Shown here: piece by piece, positions 45,839 to 57,597 of the stretch
Layout: every line of letters begins with the position of its first letter
Position numbering within the stretch: the first letter of the stretch is position 1
Assembly (NCBI GenBank): GCA_020740775.1
Contig: JAHEWK010000006.1
Location: forward strand, 62,001-126,000
DNA: 64,000 nucleotides
Source: Ilyonectria destructans
Taxonomy: Eukaryota > Ascomycota > Sordariomycetes > Hypocreales > Nectriaceae
Reading direction: 5' to 3'
Notes under the pieces: generated by a model
Seen by the model: the letters and a program-made list of their open reading frames with translations, nothing else
Told to the model about the DNA's origin: nothing
Database searches by the model: none
Translations under genes and position numbers: made by a program

Positions 45839-48800
45839 TACCCCCCCAGCTAAAGCCAGCTAGAATATAGCTGCTTTTAAGTCCCTAGATCTTCTTCTTT
45901 TAGTTCCTTAAGCTTCCTTTAGTCTAGATACCCTAAGATATCTATTAGGCCTAGCTAATTTATATACTTCTAAAGGCTTATATTACTAAGGGTCTTTATA
46001 AGTCTATCTGCAATTATATCCTCTATTAAGATATAATCAATCTGGATTCTATCCCTTTAGGCTTTTTATCTTAACTAATAATTATAAATATTAATATACT
46101 GTAGTTTTATCTGCAGCTTATTAATATCCTTAGTAACTAGCTTAATAGTCTGCTAGTTATTATATTAAATATAAATATATTTCTCTTCCAGCTTAATCTC
46201 TAGCTCTTTAACTAACTGGGAAATAAATATAGCTTCCTTAGCTGCTTATAATAAAGCTAGTAATTCGGCCTTAGTTATTAATATTATAACTATTACCTAC
46301 TTATTAGCTCTCTATCTAATAGTCCCTCTAAATAGCCTTATAATATAGGCTTAAGAGCTTTTCCAATCTGGATTATCTATAAAGGATATATTACTGGCTA
46401 TAAGGAATTAATTATCTTAGCCAAATTAAAAAGCTAGAGCTTTAGTTTTCCTAAGATACAGAAGGATTCAGTCTGCAGCTTAATAATACTTAAAGCTTAG
46501 GTTTATATTAAATCTAGCTATTAGAGATACAGTAAACACTATATCTAGTTAGGTTATTATAGCTATATAAAGAAGCAATTCAACCTTCTGCTGATATCTT
46601 TAAATTAATATAATTAAGGCTTAAGTTATTAACTGTCTTAATCTTTCTCTTTTTATCGGGCTGTTATAATATTAATTTAAATCTTCAGCTAGATTAGCTA
46701 TTTTATTAAGGTAATTAAATTGGGATAACTAGATAAATTCTAGCTTACAGTCTCAGATAATTTTAATCCCTAAAAACCACTATAGCTCTTACCCTCCAGT
46801 TAGATTATAGTATTCTTTTAGCTTAGTAATAGTTTTCTTAACTTTCTGAGTTCTATCTTTCTTAAATATAAAAATAATATTATTAATATAGAAGAAGACA
46901 ATAATTCCATTTTTTATTATACAGTAGGGCTTATATTAAACTAACTTAAAGTCTAGCTCTTAAAGAGTTACTATAAGCTCTTTCTACTAAAGAAGGAGTA
47001 ATTCTTATAGACTGTATAGAGCTTTTTAAATTAGTAGGATTTTTTCTTTCTTTCTATATTTAGGGGGCATCTATATTAGAATCTAACAGTCTAGCCTAAT
47101 ATTAATAAAGGTATTAACTGTATTATATTATAATAGCTTAAGGTTAAATCAGGCAGCTATTACTATTAGAAATTAAAATAACCTTTCAGCTAAAGTTAAT
47201 ATATAGATCTCTTTATCTAGCTCTTTTAGCTATTAGTCTTCTTAAATAACTAGCCAGGCTTTACACTTAATAAATTAACTATACTTATTAAACTTATAGA
47301 TATAGACCTATATATAATCTAGAGTCTATTTATTAAGAGTTTAAGAGTTATCTAGATTAACCTCTATTTAGAACTTTATAACCTTATAACTTTATAAGTA
47401 GTTCTTTTTAGCTTACTTAAATTAAGGTCTTATTAAATAATCTAGAAGATCTTAATAGTGCTATAGCAGCTTTAGTAGCTAACTTTAGTATATATTCCTA
47501 GGCTTCTTCAGTAGCTATTACAGCTTAGCTTTATTAATAACTACTTTATTAAGGGTTCTAATTAGGCTAGCTAGTCTTCTGGCGTTAAATACAGCTTTCT
47601 ACACTTTGGGTCTTAAAGACTGACCTTAATCTAGCTTGCTTTATAATTTGGGCTTGGCTTGAATTGTTATTACTAAAAGTCCTACTAGTAGGAGAGATAT
47701 AGGGGTTAGATACAGTCTCTCTTTAGCACTAGGGGATTTATCTGAGATATTTAGTTCCTCTTACTTTCCTAGATTAAACTTATTAACCCTAGGAGTTCTA
47801 GAATACTTAATAGATTCAGATAGTTAATCAGACTATTCTGCTATTAAAGTTATCCTTATATTTTAGTCTTTTTTATATAGATTCAGATTATAGGTATTCT
47901 TATTTTTATCCTTATAGTAAAAGCCTTCTAAATAACTACTAGTAGCAGTTTAGTTATTATCTTTTAGAATAGATTTATCTATTAACTATTCTTAATAAGC
48001 CTCTTCTATTTAATTTAGTAGCTAATTTAGCTTATTCCTTCTAACTTAAAGAAGGTTATCTTTTAGCTTATTAATATCTCTATTAAATTAATTATCTTTA
48101 TTAAAGATAATATCCCGAATTAATATTATCTTTCTAGTAGTTAGATTCCAGATTCTATAGATATTAAATAACTGGTATCCTATAAGGTAGCTAATTTAGG
48201 CCTAAGGGTTTAATCTTTACTTCTTTTTCTGCCCCTTTAGGGTATCTTAAGTTATTATAAATACCTTAAATCTATAGACCTATAGGTAGCCTAAATAGAG
48301 GACCTTATATTTCTTACTGTAACTATTATACTGGGTAATAGCTATATAGAATTAGCTATAAGAGGTTTCCCAGTTATTAATATATTTAGGGGTCTAGTTA
48401 TTCAGATAGATAGCAGCCTAATAGATTTTAAGCTATAGATATAATAGAAGCTGAACTCCAGCCCTTATAGCTCTAGCCTTATTTTTAATAATTTTCCCAG
48501 AAGCTTTAGCGCCCCTATTCTAAGCAGCTATATCTGCAGCTATTAATTTTATAATAATATATATCTCTATAAAAAATCAATAGACTAAATAAGGCCAGTC
48601 TTCTAACTTTTTTAAGATTTCCCTATTATATTTAATAACCTTTAGCTTAATTTAGTAGTACTGCAATAGATAGCCTAAAAAGTTTTTAAAGATAGAGATA
48701 AGATCCTTATATTATTAGCTTTTTAGGTAATAATTCTAAATATAACCTATATAGCAGTCTGTTATTAATAACAGATTAATATACCTATTTAAATCTCTCC

Positions 48801-50891
48801 CTTCTGAATCTATATTGAAGTTATAAAAGTTAATTGCCAGTCTCAGGCCAGATTTATTTTCTAGGTCCCTAGGTCTCCAGCTGATCTGATATTTTATCTT
48901 TAATATGCTGCAGTTATTATATTTAGCTATTAGAATCCCTTTAATCTGGGCTTCTATTACCTTTCTAACTAACTGTTTTAAAGTATCAGAACCTAAATAA
49001 TTAAGATGTAGGTACTATCTCTAGGTATCTTATTTTTCAGCCCTCAGTTAAGTTAATAAGTTATACTTATATTAAGATAGAAAGGCAGTCTCTATATTAA
49101 TTATCTAATTAGATACTTTACTTTTAATAATAAATTAGTTATATTAATTAGATAGATAGTAAAGAATATTTCTATTAGCTATTTAGAGACAGTTAAAGGC
49201 TGGGTATATATCCCACTAATAGCCCTTCTATAATAGCTTCTATAGGGATATTAGGTTGTAAGAAAAGTTAGGGTAATAGGCAATATTATCTAGATTAATA
49301 GTCCTAGGACTATTAAGTTCTTTAGTTTTAATATCAATCTAACTGTAGCTCTATATTTAGACTTAATTTTCCCCTGCAATAAGAAAGTTATCTACCTTAG
49401 CTAGTCGGTATCTATAAAAGTATTTAATCTTATTAAATATATTAATTATTACTTTTAAGTTTAGAATAGCTAATCTTTATAGGGGATATAAAGAGATAGA
49501 AAATACAGCCTTAGCTATTATAATTATATCTCTATATTTTCTAATACTTCTTTTTAGTTAATCTAACTTAAAAGGTTTATCTTTATTCTTAAGGAAGGCA
49601 AGCTTATTAAGTAGCTTTTAATCTTTAGATAGTCTATAAGTAACTATATCTTAGATAACTGGATTTCCTTTAAATTAGATAGGGGCTTTTAAGGGATAAG
49701 TATAAAAATATTCAGATAGCTTATACTTACTGCTATAGACTTTATAGTTATCTTAATCTTTATTTTAAGTGGCTTTAGGTTCTAACTTTTTTTTCTTTAA
49801 TTTAGATTCTATCTAATTAGATAGTTATTTCTTTAAGGATTACTTTAATAATAATTTAGTTTGCTATAGATTATTCTAATTAGAGTCAGATTAATTAGCT
49901 GGATCTATATTATTTCTAAAGGTCAGTCTAAAGGCCCCTTTAGTCCCTATAGGTATAGATAACTTAGGCTTCTTAGCTGCAAGCTGTAAAAGGTTCTATC
50001 TGCTAACTTCTTCCTTTAGGTTTTTAGTAACTTTCTGAATAGCTAGAGTCTATAATCTTAGCTTATTCTTATAGATACTGTAATAGGTTAAGTACTAGGT
50101 CTTTAGGGCTAGTTGGATAGTATTGCTTAGGTTATTAAACTATATATTAGGGTTATTTAGACTTTTAATCTCTCTCTTCTGGGCCTTATAAGTTACTTAC
50201 TTTCAGTCTGTAATTCAGTAAGGGAAATTCTTAGCTATCTTAGGAGTTTTAGCTAGAATAGTCTGATATTTAGCTTGGGCTTTATTTTGCTATTCTATTA
50301 TTATAGCCTTAATACTATCTTAGAGGTTAGTATATTAGGTCCTTAAGTTCTAATAGGCTTTATAGGTCTCTATTAGTCCTTAAGAGACTATTTCTATAAT
50401 TCAATCTTTAATCTCTTTAACTAGAGCTTACTTATACTGATATATCTGGAGATTATAGTTATAGTCCTTTTAGTTTTAATTATAGAAGGCTTTATCTTCT
50501 GCAGTTAAGTTATTATAATATTAAGCCAGTTAGTTTAAGTTAGTTAATTTAGGGGTCTAACTATCAGTCTGACTAAATAGAGACCTATAAGTATAATAAT
50601 AAGGAATCCATTAATAATAGGAACTAATAGTCAGCAGGATAGAGTATTATCTTAATTGGTCTGTTATATTAGAATTAACTAAATTCTAGATTTAGGCAGA
50701 ATTTACCTTTATCTGAAATAGCCTATTCTAGCTGCTTCAGTCTTTAAAGATCTTAAGATAGACCTTCTTAGTAGAGAGGTTCTATTAAGTAGGTATTTTC
50801 AGTTAGTTAAGAAAAATAATAATTAAAGTAATAGAGATAGCAAATAGCTATATCTTATATAGTTACTCTTAAAGTAAATAAGACTCTTAAT
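45839..50891 (-). pseudogene. Copia-type gag-pol remains, left arm
   Basis: Minus strand. The reverse transcriptase reads NGIIVFFYINNIIFIFK at about 46861-46915, the mutated copia YVDD box. The same block appears mirrored in the right arm. Further right (about 48400-49100) lies the integrase region, which corresponds to right-arm sequence reading AEKxDTWR, then CNNCS and SRRPRDLENRSGLRLAINFY. RNase H should be at the left end near the purine tract. Stops are frequent, so no protein can be made. Confidence 0.75.
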
Positions 50892-51161
50892 TATTAGATA
50901 TATAATTTGCTATATATAATATTAAAGATAATTAATTAAATAATATAAATTAATATATTCTTTCTATATTAATTAAGAGTTATAGAGGCTCTATTTTATG
51001 CTTAAAGGGATCTAGATTAGGGTATTAAAGGGAGATAGATCCGGCGTTATTATAATGCCGGATCCAGCTTATTACCTAATCCGGTATTCTGCATTCAGTA
51101 TTCCAGATCAGGCAGTCTGAATCAGGCATATTATACCGCTATATAAGGTCTCAATCTAACA
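50892..51161 (-). repeat. Left copia element, 5' LTR (at the palindrome centre)
   Basis: 270 bp. As its reverse complement it differs from 51171-51440 at apparently a single position (TGTTAGAT against TGTTGGAT). Both carry the same long list of transition changes relative to the outer LTRs. Confidence 0.87.
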
Positions 51162-51170
51162 ATATGTAAA
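51162..51170. other. Inverted spacer at the centre of the copia palindrome
   Basis: ATATGTAAA. The outer flanks of the two elements (TTTAC at 45564-45568, CATAT at 56764-56768) predict an original spacer TTTACATAT, in which both 5-bp target duplications overlap by one C. The observed spacer is its exact reverse complement. The simplest reading is a crossover between the inverted arms that flipped the centre. Confidence 0.8.
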
Positions 51171-51440
51171 TGTTGGATTGAGACCTTATATAGCGGTATA
51201 ATATGCCTGATTCAGACTGCCTGATCTGGAATACTGAATGCAGAATACCGGATTAGGTAATAAGCTGGATCCGGCATTATAATAACGCCGGATCTATCTC
51301 CCTTTAATACCCTAATCTAGATCCCTTTAAGCATAAAATAGAGCCTCTATAACTCTTAATTAATATAGAAAGAATATATTAATTTATATTATTTAATTAA
51401 TTATCTTTAATATTATATATAGCAAATTATATATCTAATA
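51171..51440 (+). repeat. Right copia element, 5' LTR (at the palindrome centre)
   Basis: 270 bp, TGTTGGATTGAG...TATCTAATA. It is nearly identical in inverted orientation to 50892-51161 and strongly transition-mutated compared with 56494-56763. Confidence 0.87.
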
Positions 51441-54400
51441 ATTAAGAGTCTTATTTACTTTAAAAGTAACTATATAAGATATAGCTATTTACTATTTCTA
51501 TTACTTTAATTATTATTTTCCTTAACTAACTGAAAATACCTACTTAATAGAACCTCTCTACTAAGAAGGTCTATCTTAAGACCTTTAAAAACTAAAGTAG
51601 CTAAAATAGGCTATTCCAGATAAAGGTAAATTCTGCCTAAATCTAGAATCTAGTTAATTCTAATATAATAGACCAACTAAAATAATACCCTATTCTGCTG
51701 ACTATTAGTTCCTATTATTAATAGATTCCTTATTATTATACTTATAGGTCTCTATTTAGTCAGACTGATAGTTAGACCCCTAAATTAACTAACTTAAATT
51801 AATTAGCCTAGTATTATAATAACTTAACTGCAGAAGATAAAGCCTTCTATAACTAAAACTAAAAGGACTATAACTGCAATCTCTAGGTATATCAGTATAA
51901 ATAAGCTCTAGTTAAAGAGATTAAAAATTAGATTATAGAAATAGTCTCTTAAGAACTAATAGAGACCTATAAAGTCTATTAGGACCTAAGGACCTAATAT
52001 ACTAACCTCTAAGATAGTATTAAGGCTATAATAATAGAATAGCAAAATGAAGCTTAAGCTAAATATCAGATTATTCTAGCTAAGACTCCTAAGATAGCTA
52101 AGAATTTCCCTTACTGAATTACAGACTGAGAGTAAGTAACTTATAAGGCCCAGAAGAAAGAGATTAAAGGCCTAAATAACCCTAATATATAGTTTAATAA
52201 CCTAAGTAATACTATCTAACTAGCTCTAAAAACCTAATACTTAACTTATTATAGTACCTATAAGAATAAGCTGAAATTATAGACTCTAGCTATTTAGAAA
52301 GTTACTAAAAACCTAAGAGAAGAAGTCAGCAGATAGAACCTTCTGCAGCTTGCAGCTAAAAAGCCTAAGTTATCTATATCTATAGGGACTAAAGGGGCCT
52401 TTAGACTAACCTTTAGAAATAATATAGATCCAGCTAATTAACCTAACTCTAATTAGAATAATTTATAGCAAATTAAATTATTATTAAAGTAATTCTTAAA
52501 GAAATAACTATCTAATTAGATAGAATTTAAATTAAAGAAAAAGAAGTTAGAACCTAAGGCTACTTAAGATAAAAATTAAGATAACTATAAAGCCTATAGC
52601 AGTAAGTATAAGCTATCTGGATACTTTTATACTTATCCCTTAAAAGCCCCTATCTAATTTAAAGGAAATCCAGTTATTTAAGATATAGTTACTTATAGAC
52701 TATCTAAAGATTAAAAGCTACTTAATAAACTTACCTCCCTTAAGGATAAAGATAAACCTTCTAAGTTAGATTAACTAGAAAGAAGTATTAGGAAATATAG
52801 AGATATAATTATAATAGCTAAGGCTGTATTTTCTATCTTTTTATATCCTTTATAAAGATTAGCTATCCTAGACTTAAAAGTAATAATTAATATATTTAAT
52901 AAGATTAAATACTTTTATAGATACTAACCAGCTAAAGTAGATAACTTCCTTATTATAGGGGAAAATTAAATTTAAATATAGAGCTACAGTCAGATTAATA
53001 TTAAGACTAAAGAACTTAATAGTTCTAAAACTATTAGTCTAGATAATATTATCTATTGCCCTAACTTCCCTTACAACCTAATATCCCTATAGAAGCTATT
53101 ATAAAAGGGCTATTAGTAGGATATACATCCAGCCTTTAACTATCTCCAAACAGCCAATAGAAATATCTTTTACTATCTATCTAATTAATATAACTAATTT
53201 ATTATTAAAAGTAAAGTATCTAATTAGATAATTAATATAGAGACTGCCTTTCTATTTTAATATAAGTATAACTTATTGACCTAGCTGAGGGCTGAAAAAT
53301 AAGATACCTGGAGATAGTATCTATACCTTAGTTATTTAGGTCCTAATACCTTAAAACAGTTAGTTAGAAAGGTAATAGAGGCCTGAATTAAAGGGATCCT
53401 AACAGCTAAATGTAATAACTGCAGTATATTAAAGATAAAATGTCAGATTAGCCGGAGACCTAGGGACCTAGAAAATAGATCTGGCCTAAGACTGGCAATT
53501 AACTTCTATAACTTTAATATAAATCCGGGAGGAAGAGGTCTAAATAGGTATATTAGTCTGTTATTAATAACAGACTGCTATTTAGGTTATATCTAAGATT
53601 ATTACCTAAAAAGCCGATAATATAAGGATTTTATCTCTATCTTTAAAGACTTTTTAAGCTACCTATTACAATACTACTAAATTAAGCTAAAGGTTATTAA
53701 ATATAATAGGGAAATCCTAGGAAAGTTAGAAGACTGGCCTTATCTAGTTTATTAATTCTTTATAGGGATATATATTATTATGGAATTAATAGCTATAGAT
53801 ATAGCTGCCTAGAATAAGAATACTAAAGCTTCCGGGAAAATTATTAAAAATAAGGCTAGAGCTATAAGGGCTAGAGCCCGGCTTCCGTTATATCTATAGC
53901 TTAAGATCTATCGGGCTGCTATCTATCTAAATAACTAGACTCCTAAATGCATTAATAACTGGAAAACCCCTTACAGCTAATTCCATATAGCTATTGCCCA
54001 GCATAATAGTTACAGTAAGGAATATAAAGTCCCCTATTTAGGCTACCTATAGGTCTATAGATCCAAGATATTTATAATAACTTAAGATACCCTAAAGGGG
54101 CAGAAGAAGAAGTAAAAATTAAACTCTTAGGCCTAAATTAGCTACCTTATAGAATATTAGTTATCTAATATCTATAGAATCTAGAATCCAGCTACTAGAA
54201 AGATAATATTAATTCGGGATATTATCTTTAATAAAAACAATTAATTTAATAGAGATATTAATAAGCTAAAAGATAACCTTCTTTAAGTCAGAAGGAATAA
54301 GCTAAATTAGCTACTAAATTAAATAGAAGAGGCTTATTAAGAACAGTTAATAGATAAATCTATTCTAAAAGATAATAATTAAACTGCTACCAGCAGTTAT

Positions 54401-56493
54401 TTAGAAGGCTTCTACTATAAGGATAAGGATAAGAATACCTACAATCCAAACCTATATAAGAAAGATTGAGATATAAAGATAACTTTAATAGCAGAATAGT
54501 CTAATTAACTATTTAGATCTATTAAGTATCCTAGGACTCCTAGAGTTAATAAGTTTAATCTAGAAAAGCAAGAGGAACTAGATATCTTAAATAAATCCCC
54601 TAATACTAAAAAGAGACTATATCTAACCTCTATATCTCTTCTACTAGTAGGACTTTTAGTAATAATAATTTAAGTTAAGCCCGAATTATAAAGTAAGCTA
54701 GATTAAGGTTAATCTTTAAGACCTAAAGTATAGAAGGCTGTATTTAACGCCAGAAGACTAACTAGCCTAATTAAAACCCTTAATAGAGTAGTTATTAATA
54801 AAGCTAAGTTATAATAGCTACTAAAGAAGCCTAGAAATATATACTGAAGTTAGCTACTAAAGCTGCTACAGTACTATTAAGATCTTCTAGATTATCTAAT
54901 AAGACCTTAATTTAAGTAAGCTAAAAAGAACTACTTATAAAGTTATAAGGTTATAAAGTCCTAAATAGAGGTTAATCTAAATAACCCTTAAACCCTTAAT
55001 AAATAGACTCTAGATTATATATAGGTCTATATCTATAAGTTTAATAAGTATAGTCAATTTATTAAGTATAAAGTCCGGCTAGTTATTTAAGAAGACTAAT
55101 AGCTAAAAGAGCTAGATAAAGAGACCTATATATTAACCTTAGCCAGAAGGTTATTTTAATCCCTAATAGTAATAGCTATTCGATTTAACCTTAAGCTATT
55201 ATAATATAATATAGTTAATGCCTTTATTAATATTAGGCTAGACTGTTAGGTTCTAATATAGATACCCTCTAGATATAGAAAGAAAGAAAAGATCCTACTA
55301 ATTTAGAAAGCTCTATACAGTCTATAAGAATTACCCCTTCTTTAGCAGAAAGAGCTTATAGTAACTCTTTAAGAGCTAGACTTTAAGCCAGTTTAATATA
55401 AGCCCTACTATATAATAAAAAACGGGATTATTATCTTCTTCTATATTAATAATATTATCTTTATATTTAAAAAAGATAGAACCCAGAAAGTTAAGAAGAC
55501 TATTATTAAGCTAAAAGAATACTATAACCTAACTGGAAGATAAGAGCTATAGTAATTCCTAGGGATTAAAATTATCTGAAACTACAAGCTAGAACTTATC
55601 TAGTTATCCCAATCTAATTACCTTAATAAGATAGCTAATCTAGCTAAAGACCTAAATCAATATTATAATAGCCTAATAAAAAGAGAAAGACTAAAACAGT
55701 TAATAACTTAAGCCTTAATTATATTAATTTAAAGATATTAGCAGAAGGTTAAATTACTTCTTTATATAGCTATAATAACCCAACTAGATATAGTATTTAC
55801 TGTATCTCTAATAGCTAGATTTAATATAAACCTAAGCTCTAAGTATTATTAAGCTGCAGACTGAATCCTTCTATATCTTAAGAAGATTAAGACTCTAGCT
55901 CTTTAATTTAGCTAAGATAATTAATTTCTTATAGCCAGCAATATATTCTTTATAGATAACCCAAATTGGAAAAACTCTTAAGTCTATATTATAAGGCTAT
56001 TTAAAGAGACTATTAGATAGAGGGCTAATAAATAGGCAATAGTTATAATATTAATAACTAAAGCTAAACTACTAGCTCTATTATAAGCAGCTAAGGAAGC
56101 TATATTTATTTTCCGGCTAGTTAAAAAGCTAGGGATTAAGCTAAAAGAGGAATATATTTATATTTAATATAATAACCAGCAGACTATTAAGCTAGTTACT
56201 AAGGATATTAATAAGCTGCAGATAAAACTACAGTATATTAATATTTATAATTATTAGTTAAGGCAAAAAGCCCAAAGGGATAGAATCTAAATTAATTATA
56301 TCTTAATAAAGAATATAATTACAGACAGACTTATAAAGGCCCTTAGTAATATAAGCCTTTAGAAGTATATAGATCAGCTAGACCTAATAGATATCTTAGG
56401 GTATCTAGACTAAAGAAAGCTTAAGAAACTAAAGAAAGAAGATCTAGAGACTTAAAGGCAGCTATATTCTGGCTGGCTTCAGCTGGAGGGGTA
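51441..56493 (+). pseudogene. Copia-type gag-pol remains, right arm
   Basis: Plus strand, in copia order. The pre-integrase and integrase region is at about 53290-53900 (DTWRxYLxLSYLG-like, CNNCS, RDLENRSGLRLAINF, then LITDCYLGYI). The reverse transcriptase is at about 55190-55700: a YxLxELPLLxQKEL-like block, then NGIIIFFYINNIIFIFKKDR at 55423-55482 (YVDD box with both Asp codons now Asn), then FLGIKII and YLNKIANLAKD. RNase H lies towards 56100-56350. The order integrase before reverse transcriptase separates it from the gypsy elements elsewhere in the window. In-frame stops are numerous. Confidence 0.78.
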
Positions 56494-56763
56494 TATTAAA
56501 TTGAGACCTTATATAGCGGCATAACATGCCTGATCTAGACTGCCTAATCCAGAACGCCGGATACAGAACGCCGGATCAGGTAATAAGCCGGATCCGGCAT
56601 TATAATAACGCCGGATCCGTCTCCCTTTAACACCCTAATCTAGATCCCTTTAAGTATAAAACAGGGCCTCTATGACCCTCAATCAATGCAGGAAGAACAC
56701 ATCAATTTACATCATTTAATCAATCATCTCTGATATTGCATACAGCAAATTGCGTATCCAACA
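56494..56763 (+). repeat. Right copia element, 3' LTR
   Basis: 270 bp, beginning TATTAAATTGAG (TGTTGGATTGAG after transitions) and ending GCGTATCCAACA, followed by CATAT. It is less mutated than the 5' LTR of the same element. Confidence 0.87.
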
Positions 56764-56899
56764 CATATAAAAACAGGTACCCCTCGTCTAGCTGCATTAC
56801 TAGCGTATACCCTTACCTCTTTAGGCTAGGCACACAGGGAGCCGAAGTAAGTGCACGGGGAGCTGAAGCGTACTCGTCTGATGCGGGGTTCGCTGCACC

Positions 56900-57000
56900 A
56901 GACATCCGCCAAAGGCCTGAATCTCCGCCAAGCGGCTACCAGGTATTCCAAAAGATAGAAACTGGATCAAAAATGATATTTCGAGAGATTATTCGTGTCT
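56900..57000 (+). repeat. Dispersed repeat, copy 2
   Basis: Same sequence as 43159-43260 (GCGGGGTTCGC, AAGGCCTGAATCTCCGCCAA, TATTCCAAAAG). It is better preserved here. It is followed by the small palindrome CCCGGAAGTTTTTTCCGGGG. Confidence 0.6.
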
Positions 57001-57074
57001 CCCGGAAGTTTTTTCCGGGGTCTCGATGTATGGTGGCTCCGTCATGATGATGATGTCTCTGTCTCGAGGCCTTG

Positions 57075-57206
57075 ATGCCCGACCCCTCTTTCTTAGTCAT
57101 CGGCCGGGCCGACTCCCTGTCCGACAACCCGCGTTTCAAGCTACCAGTACTGCAGACGGCCAGCGACGACTCTCACCTCCTCGCGGTGCTGGCTGGGAAC
57201 CTGTGA
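57075..57206 (+). CDS. Possible short coding exon, unknown product
   Basis: A 43-codon frame from ATG 57075 to TGA 57204-57206 starts MPDPSFLVIGRADSLSDNPR and ends with LLAVLAGNL. Third positions are strongly C/G-rich in an unmutated stretch, which suggests real coding sequence, perhaps one exon of a larger lost gene. No family was recognised. Overlapping frames on both strands are also open, so this may be chance. Confidence 0.22.
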   Translation: MPDPSFLVIGRADSLSDNPRFKLPVLQTASDDSHLLAVLAGNL

Positions 57207-57423
57207 ATGCCTTTTGCCCGGGGGCATTTGCAGAGCTAAGAAGAGTCACCACCAGCCAGCACTTGTCCGCTGGTTTGGGCTACGGGTGCATGGAGGGCTT
57301 GCGAGCCTACCACCCACAAGCCACAAGGGAACACTTTAAAAACCATCCGACCCACGACCGCGAAACCGAGCCTACAATCGATGGACAGACGGGTCATGGA
57401 GAGTTTGGGTGCTGTGGAGGAGT

Positions 57424-57597
57424 GGAGGTTTTAAGAGTAGGTATGGAGGGCGCAAATCTGTGAGATAAGTCATCAGAATATGAACAGCACCAAGCAGCTG
57501 CGTATTTAGTTTTCATGTGGTTGGACGCTCCGGGCAAAGTGCCCCATATTCTGATGACTTATCTCACGCGCCCTCCATACCTACTCTTAAAACCTCC
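57424..57597. repeat. Long imperfect hairpin (53-59-bp arms)
   Basis: The left arm 57424-57482 (GGAGGTTTTAAGAGTAGG ... CATCAGAATATG) recurs inverted at 57545-57597. The only difference is a 6-bp segment (AAATCT) present in the left arm and absent from the right. The 62-bp loop has no recognised content. The arms are otherwise a perfect match. Confidence 0.85.

Larger units (their letters stand above)
45569..51161 (-). mobile_element. Ty1/copia-like LTR retrotransposon, left arm of a palindrome
   Basis: A 5593-bp element with 270-bp LTRs at 45569-45838 (3') and 50892-51161 (5'). The purine tract (minus strand AGCTGGGGGGGTA) abuts the left LTR, which fixes minus orientation. Its internal region is the reverse complement of 51441-56493. 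Flanks: TTTAC on the left, ATATG on the right, so there is no direct duplication. This is explained by inversion of the spacer (see the spacer entry). It is heavily mutated by transitions. Confidence 0.88.
51171..56763 (+). mobile_element. Ty1/copia-like LTR retrotransposon, right arm of a palindrome
   Basis: A 5593-bp element, the same length as the left arm and its reverse complement apart from transitions. LTRs are at 51171-51440 (5') and 56494-56763 (3'), with the purine tract AGCTGGAGGGGTA before the 3' LTR. Flanks: GTAAA left and CATAT right. The two elements' 5' LTRs face each other across 9 bp, so transcription would have diverged from the centre. Confidence 0.88.

Noticed and set aside
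57026..57463. 145-codon plus frame and the overlapping 103-codon frame at 56736
   Set aside because: No family features. The second begins inside the copia LTR and runs through the dispersed repeat, and the first runs into the hairpin arm.
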